A stretch of 64,000 bases of DNA from Theropithecus gelada (lineage: Eukaryota > Chordata > Mammalia > Primates > Cercopithecidae): NCBI RefSeq assembly GCF_003255815.1, contig NC_037671.1, forward strand, positions 158,579,309-158,643,308, in the 5' to 3' direction. Under the pieces are notes generated by a model that was given only the letters and a program-made list of their open reading frames with translations, made no database searches and had not been told where the DNA came from. This document shows positions 1 to 12,545 of the stretch, piece after piece. Each line of letters begins with the position of its first letter. The first letter of the stretch is position 1. The position numbers were made by a program, and so were the translations under genes.

Positions 1-514
1 AGAAACGAAAGTCGGGGCTAGGGAAATAGATGGCGATGAAAGACGATGAAAGCGACAGGGCCCTGAAACCCGACCACCGCCTCAGAAGAGAGGCCAGGAG
101 GGAGCTTCGCCCCCAACTCGGTGCCCAGCAGGCACAAGGTCATTCTGGGCTTCCCCGCTCAGGCTGCCAGAGCGTCTGCTTCGAGGCAGTGCCACAGCAC
201 CACCCACTCTCGGCTTGCCCAGGGCTTCCTGCATTGGGTCTCACAAGGAACCCAGTATGACCCCTTTTGGCTCTCGTTCTAAAAGACCACCATCAGCACC
301 ACCACCACCTCGAGCTGTGACTTGGCGCCAAGGCAGCTTTTTGCTTTATGCAGCCGCGGAGTACGCTAGGATCGGGAGTACATTGCAGAGATAATCGGTC
401 TCTCCAGTGCACTGCCTGCCCCCACCGCCCCCACTCCTTTCATCTCTGGCCCGCAGCCCACCCCACCCCCTCCGCCACGGCTCCTTACCTCCTCCACCCT
501 CTTCTTTCCCGTAG
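1..514. other. Unique GC-moderate DNA, no recognised gene
   Basis: I recognise no repeat and no protein domain here. A 76-codon ATG frame at 30-260 (+) and overlapping frames on both strands have low-complexity, Arg/Pro/Gly-rich translations typical of GC-rich non-coding DNA. The stretch ends in a strong polypyrimidine tract followed by AG (about 490-514), which is why the next feature is proposed as an exon and this one as intron or upstream transcript. Confidence 0.4.
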
Positions 515-1060
515 ACGTGGCCCTTCTTGGTGGCCGGGAAACCCGAGAGTGACCTGAAAGAAGTGGTGACCGCGAGCCGCTTATGTGGAACCACCGCGTC
601 CTGACCTTGGAGGTGCGAGTCTGGGAAAGGCGCGCTCCCGGGGGGAGCGGGCCCCGGGAAGTCGACCCCTGCCCTCCGTGCTCTCTGTCTCTGCTTCCCC
701 CTCGCAATGCTCCTCTCTCTGTCCCACCCCGCGAGAACACTTTACAACGACGAGGAGATTCGTTTCCAAACCAGAGGAGATCAATTGTACTTGCAAAGAT
801 TCCCATCTATTTAACTTTATTAACTTCTACCGTGAATGACTCTGCAAGCCTTGCTGGTCCAAGTGCAATATGTAATTATAAATGTATAAATAGATAAGAG
901 CCTATCAATGTATCTTTTGTACAATATGTTGTAAAATGTAGATCATAGGATAGCTGACTTTGACAGTCACGTTTATAAAGTAATTCACTTAAAGATATAT
1001 ATTTTTTTCAAACAAGTTTTGCTACACTTGAAAATAAATCTTTCTTTATATTGCTAAAAG
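515..1060 (+). other. Possible terminal exon with 3'UTR of an unidentified host gene
   Basis: A pyrimidine-rich tract (491-510) ends in the acceptor-like ccgtag at 509-514. From 515 a frame of 29 codons runs to a TGA at 602-604. Its composition is protein-like (it includes VAGKPESDLKEVV), but I do not recognise the protein. About 430 bp follow, turning sharply from GC-rich to AU-rich after about 780. They are dense in TGTA motifs (about 870-950) and end with AATAAA at 1033-1038 and a GT-rich stretch at about 1062-1080. Together this looks like the last coding codons plus a 3'UTR of a plus-strand gene entering from the left. A non-coding RNA exon is an equal alternative. The exon call is inference. 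Confidence 0.35.
1033..1038 (+). promoter_or_regulatory. Candidate polyadenylation signal AATAAA
   Basis: A canonical hexamer lies about 25-30 bp before a U/GU-rich downstream element (ttttgtgtgattttt, about 1067-1081), with TGTA elements (CFIm-type sites) upstream. The spacing fits a real cleavage site near 1050-1065. It is not inside a recognised repeat, which raises its credibility compared with the AATAAA motifs in L1 and LTR DNA elsewhere in the window. Confidence 0.45.
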
Positions 1061-1069
1061 CTCTGACAT

Positions 1070-2640
1070 TTTGTGTGATTTTTAAAAATATTTGCAATAG
1101 AAAAGTGGGAAACTATGGGGAAGCTTGATAATGAAAATGATTCTTTTAAACATCAATCTAAATTCTAGAGATAGAAGAAAATTGCATATGAGTTTCATAA
1201 TGAAGATGCAGATTACGTTTTTTACTGAAACCTTAAAAAAGAAATATGTCGGTTACTTTTAAGGACAATAGAAATTATGTAACTGTAAACAAAGAATGGG
1301 CAGTATTAAAGTTATCCACAGTTACACAGTTCAAGAGTAAAAACGCACCAGAAAAAGGAAATCCAGCTTTCATGGATTCCACAGTATGACTGCTGACACG
1401 GGCGAGAAAGTAAACTCCACCTTTCGTCACCTTCCAGGTGTGGGTATGGCTGCAAACTAGTGAAGAAATAATAGAAGCTATGGAAGATGTAAATTCCATA
1501 ACCCTTAGGGTGTGTTTCAGGATTTTCAGAGTTCTGCAGCATACATTATCTACATTTCTTATTAATAATCCATTAATTAATTCTAACAACAAACCTGCAT
1601 GCCTGCCTTTTGGTTGCGGTTAGCTGGCGCGTTTAGCTCCCACCACGACTTCCGGCGGACTGGGTTTTAATTTAAACATTTTCCAGGCTACGGAACAGCT
1701 CCTAGGGGAAGATTAAGTTGAGATAAACAGAGAAGCAAGGCAGAGGAGCCTGGGACCCGGCTCTCTCACTGCCCCAGAGCAGCCCGCGGCGGCCGATGCG
1801 CCAGATGCCACCGGGGCTGTTTAATGTTCGGGGTTATGACCGCAGTGTTTACAAGACGTCTTCGGTTATTTATACTGTTATTCCTCGCAGAGAGCCTTGA
1901 AGCTTCCGCTTCATTTGCTCTTTCTTTTCCATTTTTTACCCTTTTTTCTCGGCTTAGTTTGGTACCTGGAGCAAGAGTTTCTCCGCCCTTCCACCAACCC
2001 CACAGGCCGCTTCTTGCTCCTCGGGTGGAGCCCTCTGCCTGGCCATAGAGGAGGGATCCCGCTAGGTTGGTCCCGACTAGAGAAGCTGCTCTGCCAGGTG
2101 TGCTCTCTGTCAGTTATAGTGACCTCATTACCAAGGGGTGGCGACCACATTACCAAGCGCAATTCCTCATTCTCGGAGGGCTGAGAACTCCGGTGACTTC
2201 ATCCGCCTATTTGCACATGGAGGACTTCTCAAGATATCAGGATACCCTTCCATCTCCCCACCACCGCCACCCCAACTTGACTTTCAAGAACACATTTCAA
2301 GCTCTGGCCAGAGTCCCCTTCCTCAAATTCATGTGTTCTGTCCTTTCTACCAGAGGGGTAGAGCCCATGCCTCAACCTATCCAGAGTTCAAATCAAAGAG
2401 TCCCTAGTGTGATTCAATTGTTTGCCTTTCACGTTTCGCAAATTTTCCAATCTCCCACTCACGTTTTTACAAAACAAATGCGCTAAATTCTGAGGATTCC
2501 AGGCAGGCTGTCCATAGAGAAAAAACTTTTTCTTGCTCATTCCCTTGCAATGCCAATCTACACATGGATTTTTAGAAAGTCTTCATGGCTGTCCATAGTT
2601 GCCTATCAATAATTTGAAGCCTTTGCTTTAGGCAGGAGGC
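1070..2640. other. Unique, repeat-poor DNA with GC-rich core near 1590-1930
   Basis: I recognise no interspersed repeat over about 1.5 kb, which is unusual in this window. The 1590-1930 part contains several CpGs, a perfect 10-bp palindrome aagacgtctt (1853-1862) with a CRE-like GACGTC core, and a forkhead-like tgtttac just upstream. The open frames here have no recognisable domains. It may be a non-coding regulatory element, but that rests only on repeat absence and motif content. Confidence 0.3.
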
Positions 2641-2649
2641 ATGTGGCTA

Positions 2650-2870
2650 TGAATAGGGAACGGGTAGATTTGACCCTGGTTCTGCAACCAGCTAGCTGTT
2701 TCTTGAAAGAGCCTGGATCCTCAGTTTTCCCATCTCTGCAAGCAGGGATAAAGGTGATGAGAATGATAATAATCATATGCAGACCTTCTCCTTTCATCTT
2801 ACAGAGCCTTAGTGGGACTCAAATGAGATTATATCTGTAAAATCCCTTGGTAAAGGACAGATTCCATGAA
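2650..2870 (+). repeat. MIR SINE
   Basis: The order of MIR landmarks is preserved: a 'gaccctggttctgc' core-like stretch, then 'cctcagttttcccatctctgcaa', a run of gataataat, then 'tgagattatatctgtaaaatccc'. It is old and diverged, in sense orientation on the plus strand. The small open frames through it are incidental. Confidence 0.6.
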
Positions 2871-3803
2871 AATGTCAGTTACTTTTACTAAGTGGCGGGT
2901 AGTGAACTATCTGTGCCTAGATCCAAACTAAAAGTGTCTCAGGCAGGAAGTTCCAAGGGGTGTATGTTTATAACATCCAGTCAATGATCTTTTTTTTTTT
3001 CCATGAACAAAAATACCTCTTTTGGGTATTTATTGACTCTTTCTCTCTCTCTGTTTCTCTCTCACCTTGCACCTCTCCCCAATGTTCTCTAAATTTGTCC
3101 AGAACTTTCTTTTTCCTAGAAATCCAGAGAGCAAAGTCAGGGCCTGGCACCTGCAGGTAGGTTGACACTGGTGTCTGATGATGAGGCTGCCCAGTCCCAT
3201 CAGGAGCCTCAGCCAAGGAGGGGCCTGGGCACACTCAGGTCCCCATGGTTGCCCATTGAATGGAGTGAGGATCAAGGTGGGAATGACTGGGTGGTGGCTG
3301 CCACTAGCCCAGGAACATGACAACATGACCACACCACACATGCCTCCAACACACACCCACAGTCTAACCATCTCTTCTTCTCAGTGGGCCCTTCTCCCAT
3401 TCCAGATCATCAGCACACCCACACCCACCATAGGTGTCTCTCCTCTGGTCTTCTCAGAAGGGTAAAACTCCCAGCCTACCCTGCTCCAGCTCCAGCCCAG
3501 GTAGTTGGTGTGTCTCAATTTGAATAGGGGGTGAGTAGCTTCACAGAAAGAATGGGGAACTCCCCCGGCCTCAAGCCAGTATAGTTTGGAAGTTGGGAGT
3601 GGGGGGGTGCTAAGGGTGGGGAGTATCCTGCCTGTGACCTCTAGGTTATGAAAACTATCTTAGAAGGTGCTTTTAGAAAGAACCAGGAGAACAACAACCA
3701 AAGCATCTTACAGACGCCTGAACGGAGAATGAAGTGTTTCAAGTAAGTGAGTCTGTAAGTTCTCAGAAGCAGACAGATATCCAATCTGGACTGTAGCCAG
3801 GGA

Positions 3804-3807
<4 letters not shown>
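2871..3807. other. No gene or recognised repeat
   Basis: Unique-looking sequence with a T run (about 2990-3000), a pyrimidine-rich stretch (3038-3065) and a CA/ACC-rich stretch (3325-3435). Frames on both strands are short and lack domains. Confidence 0.4.

Positions 3808-3854
<47 letters not shown>
3808..3854. repeat. (CT)n microsatellite
   Basis: About 23 uninterrupted CT dinucleotides. The pure tract is likely length-polymorphic. It generates an Arg-Glu-repeat frame on the minus strand that should not be read as a protein. Confidence 0.97.
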
Positions 3855-3857
<3 letters not shown>

Positions 3858-4021
3858 GCTTGCATGACTTTACAAGCAACTCAGGATCCTTCTAGCAGGC
3901 TTTCCCACTGTCAAACAGAGACTTCATTCTAAAAAGTAAGTGATAAACAGAGCTCCAGCTCCGCTGGCTCTATATGTTTACTGATTAGTGGAAAACACTG
4001 ACCAAGGAGACTTTTAAGCCA

Positions 4022-4165
4022 GTAGTTCTTCAGAATCACCTAGACGCCTCCACCCTCCAGAGATTCTGAGTCCAGGAGTCTGAAGTGGGGCCCCAGGTGA
4101 TGCCAATGCTGCTGGTCCCAGGACCACATTTTAACAATCAATGTTTTCAGATTTCTCATGAGGAA
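4022..4165. repeat. MER5-type hAT (Charlie) DNA transposon remnant
   Basis: Recognised from the ordered motifs 'agttcttcagaatcacct', 'ccagagattctgag', 'gtggggccccaggtgatgcc' and 'ggtcccaggaccacatttt', which are typical of MER5A/B. The two halves are roughly inverted copies, as expected for a short non-autonomous hAT element. Family assignment is from memory of the consensus. Confidence 0.65.
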
Positions 4166-4439
4166 CACTACTTAATGCAGTGGGAAAGAATATTTCAGAG
4201 GGAATTTTTTTCTTAAAGAAGCTGCATATTCTGGACTCCAATTTAGTTTAATTTTCTATTCACTCCAGGATGGCACGCAGTGGATTCCTAATTCTTAAAT
4301 GCGATTCAGTTTGGACTTCAAATCACTTGTCTTCAGAAAATAAAAGATTTATTCCACTCGGGTGTGTGGTCGTGGATGCGCTCATCCTGTGTTCTCAGAC
4401 AGATTTCAGTCATTAGATGATGTTTTTAAGTCCTGAGTG

Positions 4440-5150
4440 TATTAAAGCCAGACTTCTGTTGGCTGCGTTGCGACCTCTAAGGGAGAGAGAAATCTGGGCG
4501 CCCTGGAATCACGTCCCCTGCAGGAGAGTCCCTTTGTCCATTCTCAGGCCAGAAAAAATCTCCCCATCACTCCATTGCGAGTGGCTGACTTTGCTCTGGT
4601 CCGGCACTGTATACGTCGGGAAGTCGGCCTGGAGTTCGGGTTGCAGGGAAGCCAGGGCTGGGGGCGAGGGCAGCAGGAGTGCTTGGGGAGCTCGCGGCCA
4701 GCGGGAAGCTGAGCGCAAAGGCAGAGGAGCGAAGCAGCCTCTGAAGCTTCCCCGCCTGGGAGAAGAGGTTTTGGAAGTAGGCGAGACGGGGAAAGAGTTC
4801 TGAGCCCCAGCCCGAACAGCCTCCTTTCCGTCCCTTTCCGGGTGCAATCTCTGGGCCAGCGCCTGATGTCTCGCCGCAGATCCGCTGGCTCAGAGATGAG
4901 GCGTAGGGCAGGTTCTGGGTTACATCCGCACACCGCGGAGAACTCAGGTGCGAGCGGGGCACAGCTGTCCTGCCAACATCCTTTCTTAGCTTTGCATCCT
5001 TCGCTCCAAATGCTGGCTCTGCCCTTGGAAACTCGCTGGTTGCCAACAGCATTCTTCAGAGTCCGCCGGGTTTCCTCCAGGCGTCTGAGAGGAACACGCC
5101 TTTGATCTTTGGGTCTGGGCAGGCTGCGCGGGCCCACCCTCCTTCCAGTT
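4440..5150. promoter_or_regulatory. CpG-rich block, candidate orphan CpG island or promoter
   Basis: About 700 bp are GC-rich with frequent CpG (cgttgcgacc, tatacgtcggg, ctcgcggccagcggg, gtctcgccgcagatccg, cacaccgcgg, ctgcgcgggccc), unlike the AT-rich repeat DNA on either side. It contains no Alu, so the CpGs do not come from a repeat. A tatttaag TATA-like box lies just after it at about 5178. Overlapping frames on both strands (for example 4544-5137 minus, 197 codons) are the usual by-product of GC-rich DNA and show no domain. The strand of any transcript is undetermined. Confidence 0.45.
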
Positions 5151-5294
5151 CACCGAAAGATTAACCACCTCCAAGGGCTATTTAAGAGCCCCTCCCAGGG
5201 CCGAACAGGGAGAAAGGGTGGGAAAGGGAGGAGAGAGTATCCGTTTAGAACGCCCCAGAGTGATGAGAACAGACTTCTCAAAAACAAAGTCAGG

Positions 5295-5365
5295 CGGTCT
5301 TTTGTACCCAGCACTCAGTGTAGTGCCTGACACCTCAATAAATGTTGAATCGTGAATGAATCATT
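5295..5365 (+). repeat. MIR/L2-type 3' tail fragment
   Basis: The stretch 'cagcactcagtgtagtgcctgacac' followed by 'ctcaataaatgttgaatcgtgaatgaatca' is the shared 3' end of MIR and L2 elements. Its AATAAA (about 5337) therefore belongs to the repeat and is not evidence of a gene end. Confidence 0.6.
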
Positions 5366-5764
5366 AACTCTTTGAGGCTCTAAGATAGAAAAGAGAGAGA
5401 GTAGTGGGGCAAAATGGCAATGGGGCTGTTGTGGTTAAATTGAACTTGAACTTGAACCTCTTACCTTGAAGTCTGGGTGCACATTTGAGAAAAGAATAAA
5501 GCAAGTAGGTATGATGGGACTGGGCGAAATCAGGTGGCGGTGGATTGTTGGCAGCACTCAAGAAATACGCTCTCCCGTTTTCCAGTAAAATATATTACTA
5601 AATGTTAATTTACATGGCCTGTAGACTAGAATCTTTAGTTTAAAAGGTTGTTTTATAATGAAAATGATTTGAGGCACTAAGTAGTTCACAGGATCTTATT
5701 TTAAAATTAATCCAGTTGGTGATGAGGAAGTAACATATTGCTTTTCACAGATATAGGTGAGACC

Positions 5765-5940
5765 CTGGTGTAGTGGAAAGATCTTTTGACTGAGTCCTTG
5801 GACAAGATACTAGACTTTTCAGGACCTTGGTTCTTCCATCTCTAAAATTAGTATAATAATGATTACTTTTTTGAGCTAATGTGTAATTGGACAATGCCTG
5901 GAGCATAATAGACACTGATTAATATTGGTCCCCCAGCTTC
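5765..5940 (+). repeat. MIR SINE
   Basis: It has 'tggtgtagtggaaagatc', then 'ttccatctctaaaattagtataataatgatta', then 'aatgcctggagcataatagacactgatta', which is the MIR order in sense orientation with moderate divergence. Confidence 0.7.
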
Positions 5941-6029
5941 TTCTGGTCACTAAGTTACAAAAGTGCCTGAAAGGACGATATGCATTTCCCCTAGTTAGCT
6001 AGACAATAGTAAACAATCATTGAATTCTT

Positions 6030-6345
6030 TTTATTTATTTTTTTATTATTATTATTATTTTTTGAGATGGAGTCTTGCTCTGTCGCCCAGGCTGGAGTGC
6101 AGTGGCCGGATCTCGGCTCACTGCAAGCTCCGCCTCCTGGGTTTACGCCATTCTCCTGCCTCAGCCTCCTGAGTAGCTGGGACTACAGGCGCCCGCCACC
6201 TCGCCCGGCTAGTTTTTTGTATTTTTTAGTAGAGACGGGGTTTCACCATATTAGCCAGGATGGTCTCGATCTCCTGACCTCATGATCCTCCCGTCTCGGC
6301 CTCCCAAAGTGCTGGGATTACAGGCTTGAGCCACCGCGCCCGGCC
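6030..6345 (-). mobile_element. AluY, Old World monkey subfamily (AluYRa type)
   Basis: Full-length Alu in antisense with a (TTA)n-enriched tail (about 6030-6062). It is flanked by a perfect 13-bp target-site duplication, tcattgaattctt, at 6017-6029 and 6346-6358. Diagnostic bases include 'cttgagccaccgcgcccggcc' (Alu-sense ggctcaagc), 'gcccggctagttttttgt' and 'gtggccggatctcggctc'. I associate this set with cercopithecoid-specific AluY lineages. Low divergence and the clean TSD indicate a fairly recent insertion. Confidence 0.85.
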
Positions 6346-6454
6346 TCATTGAATTCTTATAATCCAATAACATCAAATCACCTTGAGTGTGATTAAAACA
6401 GATTATCATTCAGATCTCTTCTTTCTTTAGTGAGATCTCACCAGCTTATCTACT

Positions 6455-6660
6455 GTGGGTCCTGCCCTTATTTCTGTATTTCAGCACTTATCAACTTAGT
6501 GATAATAGGTAATTGTTATTTTCTTTCCTTTCTGTTTTTCTCTATCTCTTCTAGCTCCATGAAAGCAAGAACCACGTCTGTTTGGTTCCCTTGGTTTTCT
6601 CAGCACCTACCACAGTCTCAGGTACACAGCAAGCGCTCAAAAAGGAATGCGCAAAGCTTA
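6455..6660 (+). repeat. L2 LINE 3' fragment
   Basis: The stretch 'agctccatgaaagcaagaaccacgtctg' followed by 'cagcacctaccacagtctcaggtacacagcaagcgctcaa' is the characteristic L2 3' end, in sense on the plus strand. Confidence 0.7.
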
Positions 6661-7858
<1,198 letters not shown>

Positions 7859-7904
7859 ACAATCATACTTATCCTCCCTAAAAGAAAAACTCTCCTTTTC
7901 TATA

Positions 7905-8645
7905 CAGTCACAACACTTCTGACACCAAATGTGTGGAGTTTTCCCCCATACAAATGGATTCTCCAATTCTCTATGGACACCAACTAGGAGTCCTACAATT
8001 CCATTCTGATGCTAACTCCTCACTAATTTGCTATAACAGCTCACAAACACTTATTTACAGTTACTAGTTTATTATAAAGGATATTACAAAGGACACGGAT
8101 GAACTAGTTTATTATTTACAGTTACTAGTTTATTATAAAGGATATTGCAAAGGATACAAATGAATAGCCAGATGAAGAGGTATATAGAGCAAGGTTTGAA
8201 AGGGTCCTCATCATGAGATCTTCTGTTCCCATGGGGGCAGAGTGTCCCACCCTCCCAGTAAGAAGATGTGTTCACCAACCCAAAAGGTCTCTGAGCCTTG
8301 TTGCTTAGGGGTTCTGTGGAGATCCCACTACATAGTCATGATTGATTAAACAATTGGCCATTAGGGATTGAACTCAAATTTCCAGTCCCTTTTGCCTCTC
8401 TGGAGGTGAAGTGGAGCTGAAAATGTCAACCCTCCAATCACAAGGCTTGTTCCTCGGGCAACCAGCCCCTATGCTGTAGCTGTCTATGGACCATGCAGTG
8501 ATTCCAGCCACCAACCATCTCACTGGCATGCAAAAAAAAAAAAAAAAAGTTCTTATCACTCAGGAGATTCCAAAGGTCTTAGAAGCTCTTGTGCCAAGAA
8601 CCAGGATAGATACCAAATCTATGTTTTACATTATATCACAAAATA
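7905..8645. repeat. Old LTR, ERVL/MLT2-like (name tentative)
   Basis: The stretch runs from about 'gtcacaacacttctgacacc' to 'tacattatatcacaa'. It contains 'ccagtttattataaaggatatt'-type, 'gattgattaaacaattggccatt' and 'tgttcctcgggcaaccagccccta' motifs that I associate with mammalian ERVL-class LTRs. An A17 run (8531-8547) interrupts it. No internal retroviral frame adjoins it, so it is probably a solo LTR. Family naming needs a consensus search. Confidence 0.45.
8051..8164. repeat. 61-bp tandem duplication inside the LTR
   Basis: The unit starting ttatttacagttactag at 8051 recurs at 8112. The copies share the following 'tttattataaaggatatt' and 'caaagga' with only a few differences (ttaca versus ttgca, gacacgg versus gatacaa). 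It is a local duplication within this copy, not a known feature of the LTR as far as I can tell. Confidence 0.85.
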
Positions 8646-9610
8646 ATATTCTCCAACAAGGAATAAAAGAAATCTAAGACATCTCTAAATCCAGGAGAAT
8701 TTTTAAAAACTAACTGGGTCATATAGTTACAAGGAATAAAAATCTATACAAACTGGCGCAAATAAAAAGGGGAATGAGGTATTGTAAAGATAGTCCAGGG
8801 AATCTGGCTGACATCTCCTGGCAGAAAATAAATTGTAACTGGGAATTAGGGAATATCTCCTGGGAAACTGAAAAGTTAGGAGGGAAACTCTCTCCTCTCT
8901 GAGCTGGAGCTCTTTGGGCCTTTGTCTCTGTTTTCGCTGCCAGTCTTCTGCATTTTGTCCTCTGCAACCTAATTTTCTGTGCTGGCTCACTTTCAACGGC
9001 TTCTGAACTATCTGTTTCACATAGGTTTGGTTTATTAAGTTGCTGACTGTGGCCCCAATTCTACAAGAACTGAATTCAGTTGCAAACTCAACTATCCAAA
9101 GCTTACATCTCCACATCTTTTGAATTTGAATTTTCAAGATAGGGACCACTATTGACTTCTTCTAGAAGGCTCTGATTAGATTCTTCAGGCAGTTGTATGC
9201 CTCTTATCCCATCAGCTGTAGTTGGCAGGAGATGGATTGGCTGTTGGCTGGGGCAGCTTTTTGCAATGGAGGCTTTGAATGCAACAAGAATCCCAAATCA
9301 GTTTGCTACAAACATAATATAATGCCATAAGGGCTGGGATGTCTACATATGGACCACCTGGGTTTATTCTGCTCCTCCAATGGGGAGCAACATGTTTTTG
9401 GAAAAAGGCCACGTTCTCAGGTCTTATTGTGTCTATGATGTGGAGAAGGAGCAGAGATAACAACAACAAAACAAATTCATATAACCTAAATGACCTACTT
9501 TACGGACTAGAACAATTTTATTGAGGAAATCAGTAGCACTTTTTAGCCAGTAAAATGTTATTATAAGGCACATTTAAGAAATTCTGGGACAGACTCAGCT
9601 TTCTTAATCT
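8646..9610. other. No gene recognised; unassigned DNA
   Basis: Unique-looking sequence. The minus-strand frames at 8719-9149 and 9212-9469 have no recognisable domain or codon bias. It might be heavily decayed ERVL internal sequence beside the LTR, but nothing seen proves this. Confidence 0.35.
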
Positions 9611-9614
9611 TTTT

Positions 9615-9795
9615 CATCCATTTGCATTCACAAAGCACATGTATAGACGCTATCATATTTCATCTTCAAAACAACCCTGACCCAGAGGTATTATTATCCT
9701 CACTTTTTTAAATAGGGCAACTGAAACTCAGAGATGGAAAATAAGTTACCAAGAGCTATATAGTGAAAAAGCAGCAGAAAGCTGAGTATAGAATT
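9615..9795 (-). repeat. MIR SINE
   Basis: In antisense order: 'aacaaccctgacccagaggtattattatcctcactttt', then 'gggcaactgaaactcagagatgg', then 'aagttaccaagagctatatagtgaa'. This is the reverse complement of the MIR core and 3' part. Confidence 0.7.
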
Positions 9796-10104
9796 CTTGT
9801 ATTTTGTTGAAACTGCTTTGAATGTAGGAGGGCCCCTGAATAAAAGAAATTTTTAAAACTGTAGCCGTACAAAGGAAAGAAATACTTCCAAGAAAAGCAT
9901 GACATTAAGCCTTTTTAAAATTAGAATTTGTATTTTATACTTTCTTAAGGATCTCTTTTAGACTTATTTATAACTTTATTTTAATCCTATATTGCCATTC
10001 AGGATACATAAAAGGAAAATGTATGCAAAATAAACTAGTTAAAATATTCCAAAAATTATTTTATATTCAGAGCCTAATTCATTCTGAATCATTTAGTCAA
10101 TCCC
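9796..10104. other. AT-rich DNA, nothing recognised
   Basis: No open frame of note and no recognised repeat. Confidence 0.4.
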
Positions 10105-10985
<881 letters not shown>

Positions 10986-11300
10986 TACAAAAATTTTTTA
11001 AAAAAATTCTTTGGCCCTACTGAATAATTTTCCACTTTGAAATGTGAATATCTAGTGATTTATCACCCATTTTTATCCTCTGGTTTATTAAGAACATTTC
11101 TTAGAAGAGTTCTCTGTTATCTCTGTAATTTTCTTCCAAGCAACTTGATACCCATGCTATAGTTTGAATATTGACTCTTTCTTGATATTTTTGGCAGGGA
11201 TCATAATGAAAATAGCAACATAAATTAGTCACACCAGGCTTTCTTTTACTTATTCTTACAAATGTGGAGGTTTCCCTGACCCCAGTTGCATTGTTTGGCC
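10986..11300. other. AT-rich DNA, nothing recognised
   Basis: No supported gene. The 75-codon minus-strand frame at 11101-11328 partly overlaps the MLT1 LTR and has no domain. Confidence 0.4.
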
Positions 11301-11782
11301 TGTGTAGTGGGCTAAATGGTGGCCTCAAGGAGACCAGATTCTAATCCCTGGAAACCACAAATATTACCTTAATTGGAAAAAGGGTCTTTGCAGTATGATT
11401 AATGATTTTGAGATGGAGAGATTATCCTTGGTTATTTGGGTAGGCCCTAAATGCCATCACAAGTGTCCTTATAAGAGAAAGGGAGAGGGGGATTTGATGC
11501 ACAGAAGAGAAAATGGTGATGTGAAGACAGAAGTAGAGATTTAAATGATGTAGCCACAAGCAAAGAAAGAGTAGCAGCCTCCAGAAGCCAGAAGAGGCAA
11601 GGAAGAGATTGTCCTGTAAAGCCTCCAAGGGAGCGTGGCTCTGCCTACACCTTGATTTCAAACCAGCAAAACTGTCGTTGAACTTCCAGCCTTCAGAACT
11701 AAGAGAAGAGTACATTTCTGTGAGTTGAAGGCACTAAGTTTGTGGTAATTTATTAAGGCAGCCACAGGAAACTAATACAGCA
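11301..11782 (+). repeat. MLT1-type MaLR solo LTR
   Basis: Starts 'tgtgtagtgggctaaatgg' and ends 'gcagccacaggaaactaatacag'. Internal motifs 'ggtctttgcag', 'gggtaggccctaaa', 'tgtccttataagagaaa' and 'caccttgatttc' are in MLT1 order. No internal MaLR sequence adjoins it. Confidence 0.75.
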
Positions 11783-12075
11783 TGTGTTAGGCAATCCTTT
11801 GTATCTCAGTAACCAAATATTACAGGATCATCTACTTACTGTTTACTTTTTTTCTTATGCCCCAAAAAGCACTTGGATGTTAATTTGTGAGAAAATCTGG
11901 AATCACGGATATTCTTCCAATGGCAAATGCCTTTGTTACTACACATTACTTCGCTATTTCCATTACTTTCCTTGCATAAAATAACTTTTTTTTAAATGTG
12001 GAATCAGAGTGTAATCTTTGTAAAGACACTCTTTAACTGCAGTTAATTCCATTATAGGTCCAACAATACAAATCA

Positions 12076-12420
<345 letters not shown>

Positions 12421-12479
12421 TTAAAAAGTGAAAATGTGGGGAGAAAATGCATCTTAGAATGATAATGTATGGTACCCCA

Positions 12480-12545
12480 TTTCACTCTGAGCTGGGCTCT
12501 ACTGTTATTGCTGGGGCTTGCTCTTATATCTGTGGCCGGCTGGCT
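12480..12545. repeat. Fragment of the same unassigned repeat as 10236-10295
   Basis: 'gctgggctctactgttattgctggggcttgct' here aligns with 'gctgagctctactgttcttgctggggcttgcc' at about 10246. The similarity continues through 'ggccggctggctat' versus 'ggctggctgtctat'. Confidence 0.6.

Noticed and set aside
30..260. 76-codon frame MAMKDDESDRALKPDH...
   Set aside because: No recognisable domain. It overlaps unique DNA without splice or codon evidence.
3641..3865. Minus-strand frame with an (RE)n repeat
   Set aside because: It is the translation of the (CT)n microsatellite.
4544..5137. 197-codon minus-strand frame in the CpG-rich block
   Set aside because: Long frames on both strands and in several phases are expected in GC-rich DNA. 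No domain or conserved motif is visible.
5330..5345. AATAAA near 5337 as a polyadenylation site
   Set aside because: It belongs to the ctcaataaatgttgaat tail of a MIR/L2 element.
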